A DNA stretch of 64,000 bases from Triticum aestivum. Taxonomy: Eukaryota; Streptophyta; Magnoliopsida; Poales; Poaceae. The DNA is taken from assembly GCF_018294505.1 (NCBI RefSeq), contig NC_057808.1:358596696-358660695 (forward strand). Reading direction: 5' to 3'. The position numbers and the translations under genes were made by a program. Positions 21,441-32,785 of this stretch are shown here, one piece after another; position 1 is the first letter of the stretch, and every line of letters begins with the position of its first letter. The notes below the pieces were generated by a model. It had not been told where the DNA came from and searched no databases. It saw only the letters and a list, made by a program, of their open reading frames with translations.

Positions 21441-23614
21441 GAATAATTTTAAATTATTGAAGATTTTCTAAAATTCATGTTTTGTAATTCAATATGTATA
21501 GGGCCAGGAATTGAACAAGATCAATGAATTCAGGGTGTCTATTTCCTGAACTGGGAATTCAGGCTTCGATTCGGACAAGCTGTACAAGCTTAAGATTTTC
21601 CTCTAGTTTTGACAAACCACTGTGTTATTTAATTACCATTTGAAATATAATGTATTATCTATTTGTAGGAGAAAAAATTATCGTATTATCAAATGACAAA
21701 TGTACCATTCAAAAAATAACGTATTAGCATAGTACCATTTGGTACAATGGCGGAGATAGTGGGGTCAGGGGGTCGTGGCCACCCCTAACATCAGTAATTT
21801 GCTTATTTAATGTTAAAAGCTTATTTTCTCAATGTTTTGCCCTCCCCAACCTGTTTTAACATCACACTTGGCCCCATCAAAAAAAAATTTATGGCTCCCC
21901 CACTGATTTGTATGTACCGTCAAAAGAACATTATAATAATACTATTTGAAATCGAAGAGTAGTAAATATTATCCATGGGAACTCTGATGAAACATATTGT
22001 GCCTCTACCGGAAGGCTTCAAGCCTATCCTGCAGCAGACCTACATGGGCACGAAGCTATGGCGAACGAAACCGCTGCGCACGTGGAAATTAATAAGCCGA
22101 TGACACGACACGCCATGTGCCGTATCGAACGCGTCTACGGCGCGTAGAGGCAGACGAGACGCCGACGCATGATGCAGTACGCATACACTGCACGGCGGCG
22201 TACGCGCGTGTCCGGCCGTCGCAAACACCGCGCCCGGGCTCGCAAACGCCGCGAAATCCGCCGCAGGACCGCCAATCATGGTAAGAAAATTGAGCGGCTC
22301 CGGCTCACCCGACGGCACCGCAATGATATTAACCGGCCACACCGCTACACCTACAACACACACATGATGACGGTTCCTCCCGGACTACGGCGCAGCGGCC
22401 GACCGGGAACCGGCCGTGCCGGCGCCGATGATCGCCGCGCCCGCACTGACGCGAGGTTCGGGGAGCAAAGCCAGCACGGCGGTCACCCGGCGAGCGGCGA
22501 CGCCGGCGGCGCACGGCATTATTGGGTGTGCCTGCCGTACGGGCTCACATGCGCGCTCGACGCTGCTCTCCGCGCGCGACCGATCCAGCAGGCGGTGGGG
22601 ATCGCCGCGCGCGCGCGCACACACACACAGTCTCGTGGCTCCTTTCCGGCAATGATTAAACCGGCTTTCCCGACTGTTGCTAGCTCCTACATGGCCAGGA
22701 CGCGGCGCCAGCTCAGGCCATGCCACGGCGGGACGAGCGAGCGGCTTGTTAAGGTCCGTCCTCCACAGCGCCCGGCAAGGCAAAGGGCTGTACTGTACAG
22801 AGCTGATAGTCCTCGGCCATCTGAAGCCCCTCCCTCATTAACTCCCCGTACGTTTTTAGAGTGAGTGGTTGCCTCCCGTCGCCATCGCCATCGCCATCGC
22901 CGTGCACAGTCAGCCTCAGCTCACCACCGCCCCTCGCTCGCTCCCATGGAGTTACTCAACGGCGGCGCAGGCTGGAAAGCAGCGCAAGGTGCAAACCGAA
23001 CAAAACTTTCTTCATACTTCACGCCACAGAGTACCGTTCATATAACTCTGTAAAGAGAGATTCAAAGAAAAAATCTGTAAAGAGAAAAGCCATACATTAA
23101 TCTATTTTCTGGAGCTCGCCAGTGTGCTGTACGTGCCTAGTGCCGCCCCTAGCAAAAAGCTTGTGCGGTCACGCGTGTGCACACGTCGAGCCAGCCAGCC
23201 TAGACAGACGGACGGACGAACGTGCGAATAAATTCGACAGAGGACCCGTCATAGTACTATTTGACAGTAAGCAGCGGCGCTGCCGACGCGTCCGTCGTCA
23301 CAGGCCATGGACGGATGGAGGAGGTTGCATGTGCATCAGTGCATGCATCCATTCGGGCCACTGCACCGGAATGGACGCGAACGTGCAGGACGAAGGCCAT
23401 ACTGCTCGACGACGATGGTTTGGACGACCACTGTTCCACGGGCAGGCCCGCGCTCAGCATTCAGCACTGTGCAGTGGCGCATGACGGCGTGGCGACACGC
23501 ATGCGCGCCACGGGGCAGAGGCGGGGCCATGGTCGACATGGCAAGGCCGCTCCCACGGCCATGGACCGTCGAGGCGAGAAAAGCTGAGGGGTCGGCGTCA
23601 CGTTAATGGCCGAT
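21441..23614. other. unassigned DNA, AT-rich then strongly GC-rich
   Basis: 21441-22030 is AT-rich without features. 22030-23600 is GC-rich and CpG-rich, like a grass gene flank or promoter, with a 25-bp alternating CG/CA tract at 22605-22629. Long ORFs on both strands (e.g. plus 22169-22864, minus 22783-22385) show Arg/Ala-rich composition typical of chance ORFs in GC-rich DNA and no domain that I recognise. Confidence 0.5.
22946..23053 (+). other. possible orphan first exon (MELLNGGAGWKAAQ...)
   Basis: An ATG at 22946 in a CTCGCTCGCTCCCATGGAG context follows a C/T-rich leader with a CGCCAT repeat, as in many grass 5' UTRs. The frame runs 35 codons to a stop at 23051; a GT within GCGCAAGGTGCAAACC at about 22993 could be a splice donor. 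No following exon was found. This may be a gene remnant or chance. Confidence 0.2.
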
Positions 23615-23623
23615 TACTCCAAC

Positions 23624-24830
23624 GAGTAAATTGCATAGAAGTACCACAATTGAGGCATTGAAAGCAGATTGATACCAAGATTGGTAATTTTTACGTGTCA
23701 GTACCAACTTTGGGGCGAGGCGTTGCAAAAGAGGCTAAAACAGCTGTTTATACGTATTGACACGGAAACTGACCGGTTGGGCCCGCCTGTCGGGTGCTGA
23801 CATGGCATGTTTTTTGCAAAAAACTCTCTGGAATCTCCTCTCTCTCCCCCGAACGCTCTCCCCCTCCTCTGTCTCGATCTCTCACACACACCCGACCGCG
23901 GCCGTCGCCACCGACGACGATCACCGTGGCCACCGTCCAACCTACCCCTCTCCATACCATCCAACGGCTCAGCCGCGACGCCCTCTTCCTCATCGCCAAG
24001 CCACGTGACGCCGGGAGCCCCGTGCCGTCGTCCTCGCCTTCGGCTTCTTTCGCGGGATCCAACGACAACCGCCGACGATTCGACGCCGTCCGACTTCCCC
24101 TGAGCTCGCCGTCTGCTCCAACCGACTCGCCGTGAGCCCCTGCCTCCTCTCCCCTTGCTCCCGTGCTCCTTTTCTCGCCATGGCCACCGTTCCGCCGGCG
24201 ACCGATTCGCGCCACCGCCTGAGCTCCTCGCCGCCATGGTCAGAGGCCGTGTTCGTCGCTCCTAGGCACGTAGACGTGCTCCAGACCTCGCCAGGAACCC
24301 AACCCGCACCCCAACTCGCTCTCTCGAGCGCTGCAGCCGCATTCCCGCACCCGGCCGAACTCCGGCCGCCGCTCCGCCCGTCGCCGCCGCCGCTACACTG
24401 CACCCCGGCACCCCCCGCTACCTCCTTTAGATGCGTCGCACCGCCAGCTCGCCATAGCCGCAAACCACGCGCGAAGCGGTGCTTGTTAGCGCCATCCCGA
24501 GCAACTCCGGCGTGCCGCCGCCGTGCCTTTGGTCGCCGGCGTCAACTGCTGACGTGGCATCGGGTGTGTGTGAGAGATCGAGACAGAGGAGGGGGAGAGC
24601 GTTCGGGGGAGAGAGAGGAGATTCCAGGGAGTTTTTTGCAAAAAACATGCCATGTCAGCACCGACAGGCGGGCCCGACCGGTCAGTTTCCGTGTCAATAC
24701 GTATAAACAGTTGTTTTAGCCTCTTTTGCAACGCCTCGCCCTAAAGTTGGTACTGACACGTAAAAATTACCAATCTTGATACCAATCTGCTTCCAATGCC
24801 CCAATTGTGGTACTTCTATGCAATTTACTC
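23624..24830. mobile_element. non-autonomous Mutator-like element with 270-bp terminal inverted repeats
   Basis: The ends are perfect inverted copies (GAGTAAATTGCATAGAAGTA at 23624, its complement ending 24830) and the arms pair over about 270 bp (23624-23895 with 24561-24830). A perfect 9-bp target duplication, TACTCCAAC, lies at 23615-23623 and 24831-24839. Long inverted repeats plus a 9-bp duplication define Mutator-like elements. The 665-bp core is GC-rich and unlike the arms; there is no transposase. Confidence 0.93.
23896..24560. other. GC-rich core of the Mutator-like element, possible captured host sequence
   Basis: The core is about two-thirds G+C with CCG- and GCC-rich composition, in contrast to the arms. 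It has open frames on both strands (e.g. plus 24132 onward, Ser/Pro/Ala-rich), but the long ones continue into the inverted arm and I recognise no domain. Pack-MULEs of grasses carry captured gene fragments of this composition, so capture is a hypothesis only. Confidence 0.35.
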
Positions 24831-24839
24831 TACTCCAAC

Positions 24840-25822
24840 AGACGGTCGACGGAATCCGTGCGGGCCGATCCGTGACACCAATTCCGCGAGAGAGGGAGAT
24901 CGCGATCGCGTCGGGTCGCAACCAGATCCACTCCTTCGCTACACGTCGACTAGCAGAAGAGATGGGAATTTATCTCTCGACAGAAGCAGCAAACGGTATT
25001 TTCGGCTCGTCATGTCAGCAGCTCCGATCGGCATCATGACCCGGACCGTTGTCAGCGGGGGCTTTCGTCCTCTTTTCAGGAGCGGGAACATCTGTGCAGC
25101 TCAGAATTCAGTACGCTACAAGCCTATAAACTGTTGGTAGATGGATAGATGGTGCCCGAATTTTACACCGGAAGCAACGGCAATCGGCTGGAAAAGCGGC
25201 ATCGCAGCACCTATTAGCAGTGGAGTGACTAGTCGTAGTGGTAGAAATATACTGTATTAGTTCAACACTTGAACTCAGTGGACTGCTTGAACTAGGAAGA
25301 GGAGTAAAGCTCACGCCTTGGAGTGAGTGCTGGTCCACATGATGATCGATGGAGCAGATCGAATGCACCAACGCAGCAAATCGATTCCCATGCCTGGCAT
25401 CGTAGCTGTTGCTGCAAATCGATTCCAACAATCAGCACGCTCACGGGATCACAGTAGACAGTACCAGTACATTTCGTGTTCCCTTGTTTTTCATCAGGTG
25501 CCGCAAAACTACATGTATGCATTAGGTACTCGGTACTCGGCCATGTTGTTATCGGGGGAGCTCGGTACTCGGTCATGTCACGTCAGGGTGGGTTTCCAGC
25601 TGGAAATTATTGAGTTAGGTGTGAAGAAGAGCACTGCGCAGATTCGAGGACCGCATTCAGAAAGACGAAGTGATGATTTGGAAAGAGGAATTGATGAAAC
25701 GGCATTGATGGCACGGAAAGCTCTAGGTGAGCTCTAAACCCCGCCGGCACCGGCAGCCCATTGCAATGCAACAAAGGTTGCACTCGCAGGGGTGCAATTT
25801 CTCGCCGTGGTAATGGTAGTAA
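24840..25822. other. no recognised feature
   Basis: Mixed-composition DNA between the Mutator-like element and the start of the PIF-type remnant. ORFs on both strands up to 136 aa (plus 25327-25737) have no recognisable domain. Nothing else seen. Confidence 0.5.
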
Positions 25823-27470
25823 GAGTATCTCCAAACCCCGACTCTTAGACCGGTAATATTCGTCCGGCCGTAGCTATCCTGAGGGCGAAAGCCATTCAAC
25901 TTCGACCCCATTTGTCCGTGTAGCAGTTTGGATTTTCACCCAAACCGAAACCAAACGTGGGGTTTTGTAGGAGTCCACACACGATCCCCGTCACACTCTG
26001 ACACCCCTGACCCACCCAAAAGGAAGGCGGAGCTCACTATTTTGTACATGCCCGTTCTATTTTCGCGGTAAAAATCCTCACTCTCTTCTTTCATCTCGCC
26101 CCTCTCCACCCAATTTCCACCATTTTCTCCCACTCTCTTTTTCCCTCCCACCGCCGACGCATGGAACCGGAAGATATCCTACCGGAGATGAAGGTGGTGG
26201 AGGTGCATGAGGATCCGAGCATCACGCTCGTCCGAAAGATCAACTCGGTGACGCGGCAAAATCGCCGCGTCAAAGCGAAGGTCGCAAAGAAGAAAACACT
26301 CAGGAAGCACAAGGACGGCGGAGGACGTGCTGGTGATGGACGTGACAGTGGGCGTGCTGGTCGCAAGCATGGTGGAGGTCACGGCCTTTGCCGCGGTGTC
26401 CCGATAGCGTCGCCCACCGTACAGACGCCGATGGTCGGAGGATTATAAGGCTTCATACTTTAACGCCTCCAAACGGCACGGTAGGCAGTCTACGACAACC
26501 GACGCGGGGCAAGTGCCTTACATCGTCGGCGTAAACAACTGAGGCGGCGGCGGAGGAGGTGGTGGCTATGAGGACTGACAAGTGAAAGACCCGGATCCTA
26601 CTCAATCCGGCAACTACACCCACATGCAACAGTGCTACACCCTAGACCAGCACGCAGCAAGGCTACACCAGACCGACACAGGCACGCATCAGCAAGAATG
26701 GGCTGCCAAAGAGCAAGAGGAGGAGGATGACGACGACAAAGATGATGATTCAGATGATTTTGTCGGCGATCCGAAGAAGATGGGTAGATAAGGAAGCTTC
26801 AACATGCGGGAGAACGAGTTGTTTGTGCGATGCATGATTGGCCACTAGCCTCGATCTGGTCCATGGCACGGAGCAAAAGGGCACAACGTTTTGGGCGAAC
26901 ATTCACACATGATTTTATGAACACAAGCATTTCACACCCTACTCCGACGCGATCATCCGCAACTGTGATTCAAAGTCCCACAACTATCGATGGTATACCA
27001 TCCAAGAGGACGCGTCGAAGTATTCCGGCCACTTGCAGCATCTCATCGCACAGTGGCCTAGCCGTGTGCAAATCACCGAGCAAGTAATTTCATTTGGCCG
27101 GATATGCTTAGTTTCGTAGTCAATTATGCTTAGTTTTGTCGATCGCTGGCCGGATATGCATAGTTTTGCTGACCACTAGTCAGATATCCATAGTTTTGTT
27201 GGTCACTGGCCGAATATGCATAGTTTTGTTTATGGAGATGATCGAGAAGAAGCTCAAGCTCGAGGAGAAGAAGTCCATGCTCGAAGAGAAGAGGGTTATG
27301 CTCCAAGAGAAGAAGGTGAAAATCGCAGCGGATGCGAAAGACACAAAGATGTTGACCTTGAATTTGGAGGCTTCGGATGCCGACATAAGAATGATCGTGC
27401 AAACCGTCTATTATAAGATGTTGCAGCGGTAGAAAGATGAGTTTGAGGCGACGGACAAAGAGGAGATGGG
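25823..27470 (+). pseudogene. decayed PIF/Harbinger ORF1-type (Myb-like) element, left part
   Basis: A terminal-repeat-like GAGTATCTCCA at 25823 is preceded by TAA. From 26161 an ORF starts MEPEDILPEM and runs 95 codons with a Lys/Arg-rich stretch. 26600-26790 encodes an acidic run (DDDDKDDDSDDFVGD). 26800-27085 reads, across frame breaks, like the trihelix/Myb-like domain of PIF ORF1 proteins (ENELLCDAWL, FWANIH, YRWYTIQED, KYSGHLQHL). 27233-27430 encodes the coiled-coil C-terminus (MEMIEKKLKLEEKKSMLEEK ... MIVQTVYYKMLQR). ORF1 proteins act with PIF transposase in transposition. Gypsy element G1 interrupts the reading just before its end; the rest lies at 56981 onward. Confidence 0.65.
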
Positions 27471-27941
27471 TGAGGGAGTCCTGGACTAAGGGGTCCTCGG
27501 GCGTCCGGCCTATTTGACATGGGCCGGACTGATGGGCTGTGAAGATACAAGACCGAAGACTCTTGCCCTTGTCCGGATGGGACTCTCCTTGGCATGGAAG
27601 GCAAGCTTGGCGTTCGGATATGAAGATTCCTTTCTCTGTAACCGACTTTGTACAACCCTAGTCCCCTCCAGTGTCTATATAAACCGGAGGGTTTAGTCCA
27701 TAGGGACAATCATAATCATACAGGCTAGACTTCTAGGGTTTTAGCCATTACGATCTCGTGGTAGATCAACTCTTGTAATACTCATATTCATCAAGATCAA
27801 TCAAATAGGAAGTAGGGTATTACCTCCATAGAGAGGGCCCGAACCTGGGTAAACATCGTGTCCCTTGTCTCCTGTTACCATCGACCTTAGACGCACAGTT
27901 CGGGACCCCCTACCCGAGATCCGCCGGTTTTGACACCGACA
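27471..27941 (+). repeat. 5' LTR of G1
   Basis: 471 bp, TG..CA ends, with a TATA box TATATAAA at 27676-27683 preceding the likely transcription start. The first internal bases TTGGTGCTTTCATT are shared by G2. Confidence 0.95.
27676..27683 (+). promoter_or_regulatory. TATA box in the G1 5' LTR
   Basis: TATATAAA within GTGTCTATATAAACCGGAGG. The same motif is at the matching place in every LTR of this family in the window, so it is the probable Pol II core promoter of the retrotransposon. Confidence 0.7.
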
Positions 27942-27988
27942 TTGGTGCTTTCATTTAGAGTTTCGCTGTGACGTCGAAGAGAGGATTG

Positions 27989-28221
27989 ATGGCGCGCCTT
28001 GTTATCAAGGACGGTATCACCTCCGGAGGAGCCCTGGCCTCAGGCCAAACCCTCCGGCTGGGCAGTTTTACCATGACCGCCCGTATGGCCGTCAAGCCGA
28101 CGATGACTTCTCGGGTCATCGAAAATCACCTCCGTGTTGACTCCGAATACTCCAAACGGATTCCGACGGAGCTGTCATCTTTAAACGAACTCCTAGATCG
28201 CATCGCCGCCTTGGGGGTCGC
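27989..28221 (+). pseudogene. G1 gag, N-terminal part (split by G2)
   Basis: The frame starts at ATG 27989 (MARLVIKDGITSGG) and is open until G2 interrupts at 28222. Skipping G2 and one copy of its duplication, the frame continues without shift at 36927, which confirms that G2 landed inside an open gag gene. Confidence 0.8.
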
Positions 28222-28703
28222 TGAGGGAGTCCTGGACTAAGGGGTGCTTGCGCGTCCGGCCTGTTAGCCATGGGCCGGACTGATGGGCTGTGAAGATACA
28301 AAGACCGAAGACTGCATCCGTGTTCGGATGGGACTCTCCTTGGCGTGGAAGGCAAGCTTGGCGACCGAATATGTAGATTCCTTTCCTTTGTAACCGACCC
28401 TGTGTAACCCTAGATCCTCCCGATGTCTATATAAACCGGAGGACTTAGTCCGGAGGGGGGACATACTCATGACCATAGTCATACAGGCTAGGCTTTTAGG
28501 GTTTAGCCACCTCGATCTCGTGGTAGATCAACTCTTGTAATACTCATATTCATCGAGATCAATCAAGCAGGAAGTAGGGTATTACCTCCACAGAGAGTGC
28601 CCGAACCTGGGTAAACATCGTGTCCCCCGTCTCCTGTTACCATCGACCTTAGACGCACAGTTCGGGACCCCCTACCCGAGATCCGCCGGTTTTGACACCG
28701 ACA
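28222..28703 (+). repeat. 5' LTR of G2
   Basis: 482 bp, same family as the G1 LTRs but a distinct subfamily (e.g. GACCGAATATGTAGATTCC in place of GTTCGGATATGAAGATTCC). Confidence 0.95.
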
Positions 28704-28750
28704 TTGGTGCTTTCATTGAGATTTCCACTGTGCCATCCCCAAAAGGTTTG

Positions 28751-31559
28751 ATGGCCCCTTCAATTGTCAACAACAATGTTGTCCAGGGGGAAACCTTCCT
28801 TCCCGGACAGATCTTCGTGTTCACCGGCTTCGCACTGCGGGCCAACTCGCTTGGCCATCTGGAGCAAATCGATAGCTATGCCCCTGGCCATCAGGTCAGA
28901 TTTGGGAGCTTGAACTACGTCGCGGACATCCGTGGAGATTTGATCTTCGCCGGATTCGAAACCGCGGCAACCGCTCCTGGTCACCTTGATGAACATGACC
29001 TAAATCCGTCGTCAAATCGCACCCAGGAGATTGCTCCTGTAACAGCTCTGGCCTTAGATTCGGAACAGACCGCACCCTACGAGGACGGGAGGCTCAACCC
29101 CACCACGGAGGCCGCAGAGTCCACGGCGTTGGAGCCGAACATAGACCTAAAGTCACACGACGTCTTTGTCACCGGAACTCCGGACTCGTCTCTGGTCATA
29201 AATTCCGACCCATGTGCATCCACGGACGCCGAACTTGATCGCTTATCGATCTCTGAGTTTAGCGCCGCACACATCTTCCAACACTCGCCCTTCGGCGATG
29301 TGCTAAACTCATTAAAGAATCTGTCCCTGGCGGGGGACTCACAGCCGAATTATGTCCGGTTTGAACTGAAGGTTGATGATAGGGGAGAATTCCGCTTCCC
29401 ACCCGCCACCCACATCATAGCCACTGTCGAAGATTTAACCGACATGCTTGATTACGGCTCTGACGACATCGACGGTATGGACGACGATGCCGACGAGGAG
29501 TAGGGCCAAAACCCGCCGCTTACCGGACGTTGGACGGCCACTTCTTCATATGACGTATACATGGTGGATACACCTAAAGAAACTAACAACAATGACAAAG
29601 AGGATCCAGTTAAGGACAAACCTCCTGAGACACAGCCCCGACACCGGCGTCAGCGGAGCCGGTCTAAGTCACGACGTACAACAGACAACAACATCGGCAC
29701 CAGAGAAAATAATACTCCGGAAGAAGCCAAAGACAATGAAGACCCTGTCGGGGAAATCTCCGAACAGAACGAACGGGAGGACGGGCACGTTAGCCCTGAT
29801 GAACATGCCATACACGAAGACTCGGATGATAGTAATTATCTTCCGTTCTCCGAGGAAGAGGAGAGCCTCGGCAACAAGGATTTCATCGTGCCTGAGGAAC
29901 CTCTCGAGCAGGAGCACTTTAAACGCCGGCTAATAGCCACTGCAAGGAGCCTGAAAAAGAAGCAGTTGCAGCTTCAAGCTAACCAAGATTTGCTCAATGA
30001 TAGATGGACCGAAGTCCTGGCCGCCGAAGAATACGGCCTCAGCGGCCCAGCTAAAAATTACCCAAGCGCAAATTGTTACCTCAGTTCGATGACGAGGCGG
30101 TGGAGCCCATACCATCATCGCACAACGCGGCCGACCGACCGCCACGCGGTCAGGATAAAACGGCAACTGAAGCCGAACACCAGACCGCCCCACCTTGCCG
30201 TAAAGGCAAGAATAAAACAGCTCGGGGTTGTACATACGACCTTCGACAGGACCTAGACAGCAGAGCAGGACACACAAGATCGATCTATGGATCACGAGGA
30301 CGTGCCTTGACACGCGACGACGGCTACCTCTTTGGACGTGACAAACCTAGCCACGCCCGAGCCGAAAACTGCAAACAGACTCCATCGGAGGTACGTCGCA
30401 GTGTGGCCCAATATAGAGGCGCCGCACACCCTCTTTGCTTCACAGACGAAGTAATGGAGCATGAATTCCCAAACGGGTTTAAACCCATGAATATCGAATC
30501 ATACGACGGAACAACGGATCCCGCGGTATGGATCGAGGACTTCCTCCTCCATATCCACATGGCCCGCGGAGATGACCTTCATGCCATCAAATACCTACCA
30601 CTAAAACTCAAGGGACCAGCACGGAACTGGTTAAACGGTCTGCCGGAAAATTCTATTGGCAGCTGGGAAGAGTTGGAAGACGCCTTTCATGACAACTTCC
30701 AAGGAACATATTCCGGCCACCGGACGCCGATGACTTAAGCCACATTGTCCAGCAGCCCAGAGAGTCAGCCAGGAAGCTCTGGACTAGGTTCATAGTTAAA
30801 AAGAACCAAATCGTCGACTGCCCGGACGCGGAAGCCCTTGCGGCCTTCAAACACAGCGTCCGGGATGAATGGCTTGCCCGCCACCTCAGCCAAGAAAGAC
30901 CTAAATCCATGACAGCCCTTACCACTCTAATGACCCGCTTTTGCGCGGGAGAAGACAGCTGGCTTGCTCGTATAAGCAACAGCGCCTGCGACCCGGGCAC
31001 TTCCGAAATCCGAGACGGCAATGGCAAGTCACGACGCAACAAACACAAAAGTCGCAATGATATTGAAGGATCACGCGACACAACGGTCAACGCCGGATTC
31101 AGCAGTCCCAAATCCGGTCAATGGAAAAAGCCATTCAAGGAGAACAGAGACGGACCATCCAATCTAGACAGGATATTGGATCGACCTTGCCAGATTCACG
31201 GCCACCCCGATAAACCAGCTAGTCATACCAACAGAAGCTGTTGGGTCTTCAAGCAGGCCGGCAAGCTCAACGCCGAACACAAGGGGAGGAGGCCGCCCGG
31301 CGATAGGGACGACGAAGAGATCCACCAGCCAAATACCGGGGGTCAGAAACAATTCCCCCCCGAAGCAAAAACAGCAAACATGGTATACGCGATACACACC
31401 CCTAGAGGTGAGCGCACGAAACACTCCCTCCGTACAGGAGATCATACTACGGCTACCTCAGCCGAACTACACAGCGGCCTTATCACGCCGCATACCACGT
31501 TGGCCATCACGCCGCCGGTCTCCATTCAACATGACCGATCAATGTCCATATTGGACTAG
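28751..31559 (+). pseudogene. G2 gag, broken by one stop and two frameshifts
   Basis: The frame starts at ATG 28751 (the codon before the usual GTG-CCA region) with MAPSIVNNNVVQGETF. It reads to a stop at 29501, continues in the same frame from about 29561 (acidic and Arg/Ser-rich), then shifts. The capsid domain (Retrotrans_gag) is clear at about 30450-30720: FPNGFKPMNIESYDGTTDP, ARNWLNGLPENSIGSWEEL and FHDNFQGTY. A last piece (30909-31559) holds CQIHGHPDKPASH..CWVFKQAG and ends MSILD. Gag would package RNA in virus-like particles. Unlike G1 there is no pol downstream. Confidence 0.85.
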
Positions 31560-32785
31560 CAATTCGGCTTCCGCCGTTCGCCTAATATGCCTTCGAAGGG
31601 GGTACCACGCATACATAATTATGCACTTGAAATACCCTGGGCACCGGCGGAAGCACAATACGGGGGTGCCTGCAACCCCTCCCCCCCTTACTTTTCTAAC
31701 TGCCCCCTTTTCCTTTTTATTATCCCCTCCATAGGTAGCTCAAGGGCCGGTCACCCCGAGGACTCTACCAGAGTTCGGGTTTGTACAATCATCCAAGGGT
31801 TATTCCTGTTAAGGAATCTCTTAACCGAGGACAGGCGGCGCAGATGTGCGACAGGGGTCCAAAATAACTTTTTGTAGACCGAGCTCTCTATTCCGAGCCT
31901 GTAAAATGCCTTTTTCCTCAGCCTTCGACCCTTGGCATGTCAAATAGCCAGGGTTGCGGCTTTGTTATCTATATAATAATCGGCATATCACTCAACTCCC
32001 AGTAAACGTAACCAATGTCCAGTATTGATTTTTTTCCTAATCAATCCGAATTTTTGCTCCTGTGGTTGTTTTACACACACACCTCGGCATAACTCGCCAG
32101 GGGCTCGGTATGGGAACAAATGAGTTGCCGGCAAGTCCGAACAGCTTTATAGCGTACTTCGGCGTCACGAGTTTGGCCTTATATGCATCAGCTCCGAATC
32201 ATGTCTTGGGTCAATAGTTGGGTTTGCCCGACTCCTGTGCTTGCTACCCTACGTTCCGCTCTATCGGCTAGGGTAGTAAAGGGAGAACTACTACGATTGT
32301 GCTTCCGGTTAATCTGGTCAAGCACCTCAGTAGAGAAAGTCAAAAACTGACTGTCATGATGCGGCGAGAGCTGGTCAACCACTCGACGACTTATCAGAAT
32401 CTTTAGTGATTCTCTCCGTGTTATACGAAGGATGTTTTTCAGATCATCTATACTGCGCATCATATTAAAAATAAGTCACGTACATACCAGGGGCTATATC
32501 GTAGACCCACCATAAAACTCCTATGGCTAAGTGAAAGTGTTAACGCCCTATAGTCTGATTGCCTGGTTCGCCGCATTGTCACCTCCTTCATGGACCAAGA
32601 CGTTGGGTCAAGAGTGATCAAATGTTTTTCCGAACACCCCCGTACTTCCTACGAGGGGGTTGAAGCCGATGACTAGAAAACTTTCAGATTATATAAAAAA
32701 TGGTCGCACAGGAGGAACAAAAGCTTTCGAGCAAAACATAAAAATAGATTAAATATAAAATTGTCTTTTACAATTCCCTTACACC
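31560..32785. other. spacer between convergent gag and antisense gene of G2
   Basis: About 1.2 kb without coding signal, where the sense gag and the antisense gene converge. G3 has an equivalent spacer (48324-49530). Both transcription units would have to terminate here. Confidence 0.6.

Noticed and set aside
22169..22864. 231-aa plus-strand ORF in the GC-rich island
   Set aside because: Arg/Ala-rich, runs through the CG/CA repeat tract, with competing ORFs on the other strand and no domain.
24132..24719. 195-aa ORF in the Mutator-like element
   Set aside because: It continues into the inverted terminal arm, where the same sequence is read as non-coding on the other side; a real captured exon would not be expected to do so.
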